Positions 1 through 5,126 of a stretch of DNA of 5,222 nt are shown here, piece after piece. The position numbers were made by a program, and so were the translations under genes. Each line of letters starts with the position of its first letter. The first letter of the stretch is position 1. The DNA is from Methanosarcinaceae archaeon (GTDB lineage: Archaea > Halobacteriota > Methanosarcinia > Methanosarcinales > Methanosarcinaceae): NCBI GenBank assembly GCA_016926455.1, contig JAFGOO010000206.1, positions 1 to 5,222 of the forward strand. The letters are read 5' to 3'. Under the pieces are notes generated by a model. The model did no database searches. It was not told the DNA's origin and saw only the letters and a program-made list of their open reading frames with translations.

Positions 1-32
1 AAAATAGAGAACATATTAATTGTATTGGGATA

Positions 33-79
33 TTAAGCCTCTCATCCCCCATCTTAAGAAAGGGGACTTCTCGGCTTAA
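33..79 (-). repeat. Long inverted repeat, possible structured RNA on the minus strand
   Basis: TTAAGCC (33-39) is a perfect inverted match to GGCTTAA (73-79). Inside lies a second stem, CCCC against GGGG, closing a further pairing around a TTAA loop near 53-56. Read as minus-strand RNA, the internal loop between the helices has GAGA facing GAGA, which could form four consecutive G·A pairs. Read as plus-strand RNA the same loop is pyrimidine-rich on both sides and would not pair. The minus strand is therefore the likelier RNA strand. It could be a small RNA, a terminal repeat of a mobile element, or a DNA palindrome. No family was recognised. Confidence 0.45.
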
Positions 80-184
80 AAGTTAAAAATATATGTCGTT
101 CATCTGTACGTTCCTTGCACATTTACATTTGATAGATGTTAGAAAAATCAGGGATTACACAGTTTCACGAAAAAGTCCAATCGA

Positions 185-207
185 ACTCCAATTACGATAA
201 TTGGGGT
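185..207 (+). repeat. Stem-loop, first of a tandem pair
   Basis: CCAATTA (188-194) and TAATTGG (198-204) are perfect inverted repeats around a CGA loop. The stem extends outward by T·G, C-G and A-T pairs to 185 and 207, giving about 10 bp. It lies 18 bases before the stem-loop at 226-243. Two closely spaced stems before a conserved right end would fit the 3' part of an IS605-type omega RNA, but that link is inferred. Confidence 0.45.
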
Positions 208-215
208 CTAGGGGT

Positions 216-252
216 ACGCTTCATTCCATGACTTTAGTCGTGGGAGTAATCA
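216..252 (+). mobile_element. Probable IS200/IS605-type right-end remnant
   Basis: CCATGAC (226-232), loop TTTA and GTCGTGG (237-243) form a 7-bp hairpin, followed by GAGTAATCA (244-252). A stable hairpin with a TTTA-like loop, followed after a few bases by a TCAC-like end, is the usual look of right ends of IS200/IS605 (tnpB, IS1341-type) elements in archaea. Here the last base is G rather than the common C. No tnpB coding sequence precedes it: the frame that ends in the hairpin (TGA at 229) is closed by a TAG at 133. It is most likely a solo end, a decayed copy or a miniature derivative. The identification rests on remembered motif form, not on an alignment. Confidence 0.4.
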
Positions 253-310
253 GTAGGACCATCTCAGGTATTTCAGGTTAAGGGGATTTTATGTCACCTC
301 ATATCTCTAT

Positions 311-433
311 CTAATCGTCATCGATCCCAGAATATATTTCAGAGTCATCAGCCTCAACACGCAAATATACAGCATTTTTTGCTGTTCCCTGATACTTCGT
401 TAAAAAAATATTAAATAACTTAAATGGATTTAG
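311..433 (-). other. Open stretch in frame behind an amber stop
   Basis: The frame of the small membrane protein at 434-691 stays open for 40 codons after its TAG stop (434-436) and ends at a second TAG (311-313). The first part reads like AT-rich non-coding DNA and carries the probable terminator. The last 25 codons (from GTAKNAVYLRVEADD to SGIDDD) look like an ordinary acidic protein tail. It may be chance, the tail of a decayed gene, or a readthrough extension. It has no start codon of its own, so it is not called as a gene. Confidence 0.25.
402..408 (-). terminator. T-run terminator after the small membrane protein gene
   Basis: Seven consecutive T on the minus strand begin about 26 bases past the TAG stop of the gene at 434-691. 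Archaeal RNA polymerase ends transcription at such T-rich stretches without needing a hairpin. A 6-bp hairpin (ACAGCA/TGCTGT with a T5 loop on the plus strand, 369-385) lies just beyond. Confidence 0.5.
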
Positions 434-691
434 CTACTTCTTTCCGCCCCATTTCCCAATCATTACAATCGCAAGAACGCAAATCAGTGTTACAACGACA
501 GCGGTGATCACAAAATAACTCCACTGACCCCAAGTTCCACCTGTTGAAGTTAAAGATATCCCACCTGTGGCAAAAGCTGAAAGTAAAACCTGCGTCCAAA
601 TCATACCTATAACGATACCAAATGCTGCACCTAAGGATGTTGCAATAGTTTTCCTGATTTCATTAACACTTACATCAGCCTTATAACCCAC
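434..691 (-). CDS. Small two-helix membrane protein, DUF5654-like
   Basis: This encodes an 85-residue protein with two strongly hydrophobic segments, at about residues 16-40 and 57-79. They are joined by a polar loop rich in G, T and S, and the protein ends in a basic tail (GKWGGKK). The first helix (AAFGIVIGMIW) and the second (ITAVVVTLICVLAIVMIGKW) resemble the archaeal DUF5654 family, whose members are about this length and of unknown function. The match is from remembered pattern. It should sit in the inner membrane with both ends on the same side. The start is GTG (691-689). The weak GAG just before it is too close to act as a ribosome-binding site, and no better in-frame start exists, so a leaderless or short-leader mRNA is possible. 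The gene is monocistronic and divergent from the tRNA. It ends in TAG, after which the frame stays open (see 311-433). Confidence 0.65.
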   Translation of the reverse strand: MGYKADVSVNEIRKTIATSLGAAFGIVIGMIWTQVLLSAFATGGISLTSTGGTWGQWSYFVITAVVVTLICVLAIVMIGKWGGKK

Positions 692-713
692 CTCAGTTAT
701 AATGTGTAGTTTA

Positions 714-729
714 CCATTAATAAATAAAT
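714..729 (-). promoter_or_regulatory. Possible TATA box for the small membrane protein gene
   Basis: The minus strand reads TTTATTTATTAA here, about 25-38 bases upstream of the GTG start at 691. That is the right distance for a leaderless or very short-leader archaeal transcript. The surrounding DNA is AT-rich throughout, so the exact box is uncertain. Confidence 0.35.
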
Positions 730-827
730 CTATTTGTATATTACATATAGTTCACTGGCTCTAAATGTATTTGTAAATCCTATTACACCAATAAGTTTAA
801 AATACTGGATTGCATTACCAAGAAGAT

Positions 828-855
828 GAAAATGCTTGCTGAAGCTTGTATTTTC
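828..855. repeat. Imperfect inverted repeat upstream of the tRNA
   Basis: GAAAAT (828-833) matches ATTTTC (850-855), and the inner GCTT (834-837) matches AAGC (842-845), with an unpaired TTGT between the two right-hand arms. It lies immediately before the tRNA promoter region. The role is unknown. It may be chance in AT-rich DNA. Confidence 0.3.
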
Positions 856-880
856 TAAGCATATAATTAAGTTATATGCA
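856..880 (+). promoter_or_regulatory. Probable tRNA promoter region (TATA-like)
   Basis: Two TATA-like stretches, ATATAATTAA at 861-870 and TTATATGC at 872-879, lie about 12-30 bases before the tRNA 5' end at 891. Archaeal tRNA genes are transcribed from an upstream TATA box about 25 bases before the start site, with a short leader removed by RNase P. Which of the two is used cannot be decided by eye. Confidence 0.4.
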
Positions 881-890
881 ATAATAAATT

Positions 891-968
891 GGGCGTGTGG
901 CCTAGCCTGGATATGGCGGCAGCCTCCTAAGCTGCAAGTCAAGGGTTCAAATCCCTTCACGCTCGCCA
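891..968 (+). tRNA. tRNA-Arg (anticodon CCT), CCA encoded
   Basis: The cloverleaf closes completely. The acceptor stem GGGCGTG (891-897) pairs with CACGCTC (958-964), with one G·T pair. The D stem is GCC/GGC (900-902/915-917). The anticodon stem GCAGC/GCTGC (919-923/931-935) encloses the loop CTCCTAA with anticodon CCT at 926-928. The T arm AAGGG/CCCTT (941-945/953-957) carries the loop TTCAAAT. The discriminator base is G965, and CCA is encoded at 966-968. Anticodon CCT reads the arginine codon AGG. There is no intron. No T-run follows before the acetyltransferase gene at 1022, so transcription may continue into it. Confidence 0.97.
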
Positions 969-994
969 ATTAAACTCGCATAATAAAAAAAATC

Positions 995-1006
995 TCCCTT
1001 AAGGGA
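995..1006. promoter_or_regulatory. Perfect 12-bp palindrome before the acetyltransferase gene
   Basis: TCCCTTAAGGGA is a perfect palindrome lying between the tRNA and the TTG start at 1022. A TATA-like CATAATAAAA (979-988) precedes it, so the palindrome sits where a repressor could block transcription. The same bases include the GGGAAGGA (1003-1010) that could serve as the ribosome-binding site. An operator role is a guess from position and symmetry. Confidence 0.35.
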
Positions 1007-1021
1007 AGGAAAATCAAGGAT

Positions 1022-1474
1022 TTGTTAAGAAAAGCCACGGTAGCAGATGTTGAAGCAATGAAACATCTGATCAATGCATATGCAAAACAGGAACTCATGC
1101 TTGCTCGATCACTATCTGAACTTTACGATTGCATCCGTAATTTTTTTGTTTATGAAGATAACGATAATATAATAGGTTGCTGTGGACTGCAAGTGGTCTG
1201 GGAAGATTGTGCTGAAATTCTATCAATTGCCGTAAGACCTGAATGCACCAAACGCGGTATAGGCTCAAAACTTTTGTCTGCATGCCTTGAGGAGGGGTAC
1301 GCTCTCGGTGTGAAAAAAGTATTTACACTTACCTATGTTCCTGAATTTTTTGAGAAAAACGGATTTGTGCAGATAGATAAATCCGTTCTTCCACATAAGA
1401 TATGGAGTGGATGTGTTAAATGCCCGAAGTTTCCTGAATGTGATGAAATCTCACTTGTGAAAACTTTAAAGTAG
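1022..1474 (+). CDS. argA: Amino-acid N-acetyltransferase, short ArgA/NAGS type (GNAT)
   Basis: This 150-residue cytoplasmic GNAT enzyme probably transfers acetyl from acetyl-CoA to glutamate, the first step of arginine synthesis. The assignment follows the short ArgA-like family. Hallmarks are the N-terminal RKATVADVEAM, the conserved LSELYDCIRNFFVYED (31-46), IGCCGLQVVWEDCAEILSIAV (51-71) with the GNAT beta strands, and the acetyl-CoA loop RGIG (78-81). They continue with FTLTYVPEFFEKNGF (101-115) and a cysteine motif CVKCPKFPEC (C131, C134, C140) typical of this group. One oddity is that the usual Q/R at the start of the Q-x-x-G-x-G loop is Thr76. The start is TTG. It gives the normal family N-terminus, with GGGAAGGA 11 bases upstream as the likely ribosome-binding site. 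The first internal ATG (residue 13) would cut into the fold. The gene follows a tRNA-Arg and precedes the GH15 gene by 53 bases. The substrate is likely but not certain. Confidence 0.85.
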   Translation: MLRKATVADVEAMKHLINAYAKQELMLARSLSELYDCIRNFFVYEDNDNIIGCCGLQVVWEDCAEILSIAVRPECTKRGIGSKLLSACLEEGYALGVKKVFTLTYVPEFFEKNGFVQIDKSVLPHKIWSGCVKCPKFPECDEISLVKTLK

Positions 1475-1504
1475 ATGCAATACCAAGGATATTGTAGATA
1501 CTCA

Positions 1505-1511
1505 GGGGGTG
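1505..1511 (+). promoter_or_regulatory. Ribosome-binding site pointing to an upstream GH15 start
   Basis: GGGGGTG closely resembles the archaeal Shine-Dalgarno GGAGGTG (one G·U pair with the 16S tail). It lies 16 bases before the TTG at 1528, which is too far. It is only 4 bases before an in-frame ATA at 1516, followed by ATC AGA CCA TTG. That gives a peptide I-I-R-P-L-I-F-G-N-G, very like the M-R-P-L-x-F-G-N-G start usual for these enzymes. Translation may therefore begin at 1516. Confidence 0.5.
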
Positions 1512-1527
1512 TAGAATAATCAGACCA

Positions 1528-3477
1528 TTGATATTTGGCAATGGGAGATTTCTTTTATGTGAGGACGAGAGAGGGGTGATTCGGGATATTTACTATCCGC
1601 ATGTTGGTATTGAGAATCACGGTAACTCCATACGTGCCGGGTTATGTGACCTAGATTACCAGCGATGTACTTGGTTCGATACATGGGAAATCCAACAAAA
1701 ATACAAATCAGATTTCACTGAGGCGTTTAGGAAGGGAATGTTTTTTGATGAGATGAGCGGAGAATCCGATGCTTCCAGAAAAAGAATGAGCTCAAATATC
1801 GGAGAAACGATATTCGAAAATCCAGAACTTAAAGTTAGGGTAACTATCTGGGATACAGCCCATCCGTCTCGTGATTTTTTTAACAGAGTATTTGAGGTTA
1901 AGAATATTTCAGACAATCCCAGAAGATTCAGACTATTTTCAAACCAGAACTACAAAATATTGGGAAATAAGATTGGAGAGACAGCTGTAGTCGACGGGGA
2001 TTTTTTAATTCATTACAAGGATGATCGTTATTTCCTGCATTCCAGCCGCCCTAGCTTTGAGCAGTTTGCAGTGGGGACTGCTGACTGGAAGGGACTCGAA
2101 GGCACATGGAGGGACATGGAAGAGGACGGTGCTTTGAGCGGCAATGTTGTTGCCCACGGGTCTGTGGATTCGACAATTGGATGGACACTACCTTTGCTCT
2201 GGTCTGGTGATTCTGCCCGGATAAGTTACTGGCTCGCCTTTGGAAAATCATACCACACTGTAAAAAATGCCTATAAATGGCTGCAAAAATCAAGTACCAC
2301 TACTATCTACCAAAACGCATTCAATTTCTGGAATTCCTGGATACGGCATACATCCGTGCTTCCGGAATATAAACAGATAGGCGATCTGCCTGAAAATGTA
2401 AGGTATATTTTCTACCGCAGTCTTCTTACAATTGTTTCCCAGATGGACATAACAGGTTCCGTGATAGCGTCCTGTGATTCTGACATTAAGCAGTTTGGAG
2501 CGGACTTGTATACATACTGCTGGCCAAGGGATGCGGCATGGGCCGTTATTGCACTTGACCGGGCAAAATATCATGGTTTAAGTACAGATGTACTTGAGTT
2601 TTTCTCGAAAATTATCTCAAAAAAGGGGTATTTCCTGCACAAATACACTCCAAGGGGAAACCTCGGAAGCACATGGCACCCCATACCAATGATTCAGCTC
2701 GATGAAACAGGTCTGCCGCTCTATGCTATATACCATCACTGGCAAGAGTCAAAGAATATCTGGCCAGTGGCAAGATATTTTGAATCATTGATCGTACCTG
2801 CTGCGAACTACCTTGTAAATTCTCTGGATAGGCTCACAATTCTTCCTTCAGCAAGTTTTGATCTGTGGGAAGAACGAAAAGGCGTTCAGACCTATACTGC
2901 CTGCACTATCTATGCAGGTCTGCATGGGGCGTCCGAACTTGCTCACCTGCTAGGAAATGATGCTGAATTTAAGTACTGGGCAGAAGCTGCTGGGATGTCA
3001 AAGGACGTGATTCCAAGGTATTTCTATGACAAAGAACTTAAACGCTTCAAACGATCTGTTGACGATTCAACAATTGATGCCTCTGTGTTCGCAGTGTGGT
3101 ATTTTGGTGTGCTGCCACCGGATGACAGCCGGGTCAGTCGTACGATGAAATCCATAGAAAAAGAACTGACGCGCCCCAGCGGTGGAGTTTCACGCTATAC
3201 CAATGATTCCTATTACGGTTATATGAACAGTTGGATAATCTGTACACTCTGGCTTGCCCAGTGGCATATCGCAGTGGGAAATCTAACCCGTGCAATGGAA
3301 CTAATTGAGTGGTGTGCAGATCATGCTCATCCAACTGGTCTTATGCCCGAACAGGTGGATGATGACGGAAAAATAAGGTCGGTTTTGCCGCTTGTATGGT
3401 CACACAGCACTTATGTTTTGGCTGTGCTAGAGTACCTAAAGGCTGTCGCAAAACAGGTGGATAGCGAAAGTCAATAG
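1528..3477 (+). CDS. GH15 glucoamylase-like glycoside hydrolase
   Basis: This encodes a 649-residue inverting alpha-glucosidase of family GH15 that releases glucose from the non-reducing ends of alpha-glucans. In methanogens such proteins are thought to act on stored glycogen. It has no signal peptide, so it is probably cytoplasmic. The N-terminal beta-sandwich (about 1-265) opens with FGNGRFLLCEDERGVIRDIYYP. The (alpha/alpha)6 barrel (about 285-640) carries WPRDAAWA (332-339, sugar-binding Arg and Asp), TWHPIP (382-387), SFDLWEER (443-450, general acid Glu in the WEE), MNSWIICTLWLAQW (566-579) and the general base E608 in MPEQ (606-609). All expected catalytic elements are present and the length is normal. 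TTG 1528 is the first ordinary start, but a ribosome-binding site and family comparison favour an extra four codons from ATA 1516. It ends TAG followed directly by TAA, and overlaps the convergent GNAT gene by 7 bases. Glucodextranase or trehalase activity is a possible alternative. Confidence 0.88.
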   Translation: MIFGNGRFLLCEDERGVIRDIYYPHVGIENHGNSIRAGLCDLDYQRCTWFDTWEIQQKYKSDFTEAFRKGMFFDEMSGESDASRKRMSSNIGETIFENPELKVRVTIWDTAHPSRDFFNRVFEVKNISDNPRRFRLFSNQNYKILGNKIGETAVVDGDFLIHYKDDRYFLHSSRPSFEQFAVGTADWKGLEGTWRDMEEDGALSGNVVAHGSVDSTIGWTLPLLWSGDSARISYWLAFGKSYHTVKNAYKWLQKSSTTTIYQNAFNFWNSWIRHTSVLPEYKQIGDLPENVRYIFYRSLLTIVSQMDITGSVIASCDSDIKQFGADLYTYCWPRDAAWAVIALDRAKYHGLSTDVLEFFSKIISKKGYFLHKYTPRGNLGSTWHPIPMIQLDETGLPLYAIYHHWQESKNIWPVARYFESLIVPAANYLVNSLDRLTILPSASFDLWEERKGVQTYTACTIYAGLHGASELAHLLGNDAEFKYWAEAAGMSKDVIPRYFYDKELKRFKRSVDDSTIDASVFAVWYFGVLPPDDSRVSRTMKSIEKELTRPSGGVSRYTNDSYYGYMNSWIICTLWLAQWHIAVGNLTRAMELIEWCADHAHPTGLMPEQVDDDGKIRSVLPLVWSHSTYVLAVLEYLKAVAKQVDSESQ

Positions 3478-3914
3478 TAAACCTTTTTTTCAAAATGAAG
3501 AATACAACCTTCCTTTTTTACTGCCGAAAAGTTGTTTTTAATATACATGTTAATTGAATCCTTTAATTCCACATTCGTTTTGAGCACGATCGTCGAATAA
3601 TTATCCTGTGCATATTCAAGAGCTTTCAAAAACAGCTCTTTTCCAAATCCTCTGCCCCTGAATTCCCTTTTAAGGTAGATTCGTTTTATCTCACATTTGC
3701 TGTCATCTATTTTCTTTACAGCACTTGTTCCTATTATATATCCATCCATGATCCCTACGTAAAATTTCCCACCGTTCTTGAGGTAATACTTCTCAATATC
3801 ATCGAGATCAAAATCCTTCACAGAGTCGTATTCAAAACCCTCGCCTTTCAGTACTCCAATAACCAGTTCTTTGACTTCCTTGGCATGGGAACAGGAAAAA
3901 GTCTTGATGATCAT
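3471..3914 (-). CDS. GNAT family N-acetyltransferase
   Basis: A 147-residue single-domain GNAT protein, cytoplasmic. The acetyl-CoA loop is R86-G-R-G89-F-G91-K within CEIKRIYLKREFRGRGFGKE (74-93). Before it, YVGIMDGYIIGTSAVKKIDD (52-71) forms the core strands. Near the end, MYIKNNFSAV (123-132) carries the Tyr124 position that often serves as the general acid. The pattern of a KRIYL strand followed by RGRGFG resembles small-molecule or amino-group acetyltransferases. The substrate cannot be read from the sequence. Its ATG (3914-3912) overlaps the TGA of the amidohydrolase as ATGA, so the two are almost certainly translationally coupled. A weak GGGG lies about 10 bases upstream of the ATG. The 3' end overlaps the GH15 stop. 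Confidence 0.85.
   Translation of the reverse strand: MIIKTFSCSHAKEVKELVIGVLKGEGFEYDSVKDFDLDDIEKYYLKNGGKFYVGIMDGYIIGTSAVKKIDDSKCEIKRIYLKREFRGRGFGKELFLKALEYAQDNYSTIVLKTNVELKDSINMYIKNNFSAVKKEGCILHFEKKVYY
3484..3490 (+). terminator. T7 terminator for the plus-strand unit, inside the convergent gene
   Basis: Seven T start 6 bases after the GH15 stop codon. They suit archaeal T-run termination. The same bases form Lys/Glu codons in the last residues of the GNAT gene on the other strand, so the terminator is embedded in coding DNA. No comparable T-run follows the GNAT stop on the minus strand within the next 40 bases, so minus-strand transcripts may run antisense into the GH15 gene. Confidence 0.5.
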
Positions 3915-5101
3915 GGAATGTAATCCCCGGTATTTTCTAGAAAGTCCAGTACAATGGTTTGGAGGATATTCGCACCAGTTATTAATATGTCTTCATCTAT
4001 ATCGAATTTGTTTGAATGGTTACGCTCCACAATCCCTTTCTGGATATTCTCGGTTCCCAGCGAAAGATAGATTCCCGGTAGTTTTTCCAGATAAAAAGCA
4101 AAATCTTCTGCCCCAAAGATCGGCTTAGTATTCCCATCGATATCATTAAACTTGTTTTTCAAGAGATTATATACAGTCTTTGTAAATACTTCGTCGTTCA
4201 TGAGTACCGGATAGCCGTGAAATATGTCAAGTTTGTATGTCGGAATGTATTCATAGCCATCTTTTGCATACTTTTTCATCAGAGAATCGAGAGTCTGCTT
4301 AATTATATCATCGATAGTCATTGTTTCATGGTCATCGAATGTGCGGTAACTCCCGAGCATATAGATCTCGTCCGGTGTCCGGTTAAACTGTGCACCTCCT
4401 TCGATCTTGCCAATACCTAGAACATATTTTGTTGAATCTATGCGGTTTCTAACATTCTTATTGACGGCATCAATAAATTCCGATGCAATAAGTATGGGAT
4501 CGATACAGTCCCATGGCCTAGAATGATGCCCACCTTTCCCAAGGATTTTAATACTGAACAAGTTTGAGCTCGCCATGAACCTCCCGGGTGTGAATGCGAT
4601 CTTTCCAGCAGCTATATCTCCAAATACGTGCAGCCCAACTATTGCATCCACCCCATTAAGCCCCCCTTCTTCAATCACCCTTAAAGCACCCCCAGGCGGC
4701 TGTTCTTCTGCTGGCTGGAAAATCAGCCTAACGCTACCGGAAAGTGTTTCGCGCTTTTCCTGCAGGAGCCTTGCGGCACCAAGGACAATAGCAATGTGCC
4801 CGTCATGACCGCAGGCATGCATGATACCCCTGTTTTGGGATATATAGTCCTTATTGAGTTCAGTGGGCGCTTCTTGTACCTCAAGTGCATCCATGTCCGA
4901 ACGAAGGGCTATGCAGGGTGACGGTGCCGACCCCTGGATCGTGGCGATAACTCCGGTATTGGCAATTTTTTCAGATTCGATACCCAGTTCTTGGAGGATA
5001 TTCATTATCTTCTGCTGCGTTTTGAATTCTCTGAAACTCAGTTCCGGCTCCCTATGGAATTCACGCCGTATCCAGGTTATCCAGTTTTCGATGGGTAACA
5101 A
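3911..5101 (-). CDS. M20D amidohydrolase (N-acyl-amino-acid hydrolase type)
   Basis: This encodes a 396-residue cytoplasmic, dimetal (Zn/Mn type) hydrolase that cleaves an acyl group from an N-acyl amino acid or similar amide. It belongs to the family of IAA-amino-acid hydrolases, hippurate hydrolase and archaeal CPSA. The metal ligands are all present: C97 and H99 in MHACGHDGH, E133 with catalytic E132 in PAEE, H158 in GLHV, and H362 in ERNHSNKF. RREFHREPELSF (12-23) and RSDMDAL (67-73) are usual for the family. The lid domain holds GKGGHHSRP (188-196), and GAEDFAFY (330-337) closes the active site. The length is normal. TTG 5101 is chosen because GTGAGGA lies 6 bases upstream and the N-terminus fits the family. 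It is the first gene of an operon with the GNAT, and lies 19 bases after the stop of a truncated tnpB. The true substrate is unknown. It is not an ArgE-type (M20A) deacetylase. Confidence 0.9.
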   Translation of the reverse strand: MLPIENWITWIRREFHREPELSFREFKTQQKIMNILQELGIESEKIANTGVIATIQGSAPSPCIALRSDMDALEVQEAPTELNKDYISQNRGIMHACGHDGHIAIVLGAARLLQEKRETLSGSVRLIFQPAEEQPPGGALRVIEEGGLNGVDAIVGLHVFGDIAAGKIAFTPGRFMASSNLFSIKILGKGGHHSRPWDCIDPILIASEFIDAVNKNVRNRIDSTKYVLGIGKIEGGAQFNRTPDEIYMLGSYRTFDDHETMTIDDIIKQTLDSLMKKYAKDGYEYIPTYKLDIFHGYPVLMNDEVFTKTVYNLLKNKFNDIDGNTKPIFGAEDFAFYLEKLPGIYLSLGTENIQKGIVERNHSNKFDIDEDILITGANILQTIVLDFLENTGDYIP

Positions 5102-5107
5102 AGTATG

Positions 5108-5114
5108 TCCTCAC
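5108..5114 (-). promoter_or_regulatory. Ribosome-binding site deciding the amidohydrolase TTG start
   Basis: The minus strand reads GTGAGGA, then CATACT, then TTG. A purine-rich GAGGA at 6-base spacing supports TTG 5101 as the start. Confidence 0.65.
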
Positions 5115-5119
5115 TGTGG

Positions 5120-5126
5120 TTTATAT
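5120..5126 (-). promoter_or_regulatory. TATA-like box abutting the tnpB right end
   Basis: The minus strand reads ATATAAA, a good archaeal TATA box. Transcription about 25 bases downstream would start almost exactly at the TTG (5101), giving a leaderless mRNA that lacks the ribosome-binding site at 5108-5114. Either this box is not used as such, or the leadered mRNA comes from further upstream, for example from tnpB. The bases directly upstream (the BRE position) belong to the mobile element. Confidence 0.4.

Larger units (their letters stand above)
1..310. other. Intergenic region with structured repeats, no gene
   Basis: I find no convincing gene here. All frames on the plus strand are broken by stops within a few dozen codons. 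The longest stretch worth noting is a 32-codon frame from the ATG at 136 to the TGA at 229, which ends inside a stem-loop. The region does contain three inverted repeats (33-79, 185-207, 226-243), listed separately. Together with the IS605-like motif at 226-252 they suggest old mobile-element debris, or a small non-coding RNA locus, rather than a functional gene. Confidence 0.6.

Noticed and set aside
136..231. 32-codon plus-strand frame ending in the hairpin at 226-243, considered as a tnpB C-terminus
   Set aside because: The position fits, but a TAG at 133 closes the frame and the residues lack the typical ACG or EA-rich tail. At most it is a decayed relic.
1..310. CRISPR array or box C/D small RNA in the left intergenic region
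   Set aside because: There are no evenly spaced direct repeats, and no convincing C box (RTGATGA) and D box (CTGA) pair.
891..968. Integration (attachment) site at the tRNA 3' end
   Set aside because: No second copy of the tRNA 3' end is visible in the window, and there is no integrase gene.
730..969. 79-codon minus-strand frame starting inside the tRNA
   Set aside because: Its first third is the reverse complement of the tRNA-Arg gene, a known source of false gene calls, and the rest is AT-rich with no protein-like pattern.
1095..3334. Minus-strand frames opposite the acetyltransferase and GH15 genes
   Set aside because: They have no recognisable motifs, and the plus strand carries complete family signatures.
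3911..5101. ArgE-type acetylornithine deacetylase, which would link to the ArgA-like gene
   Set aside because: The MHACGHDGH, PAEE and GHHSRP motifs are those of the M20D subfamily, not of ArgE/DapE (M20A).
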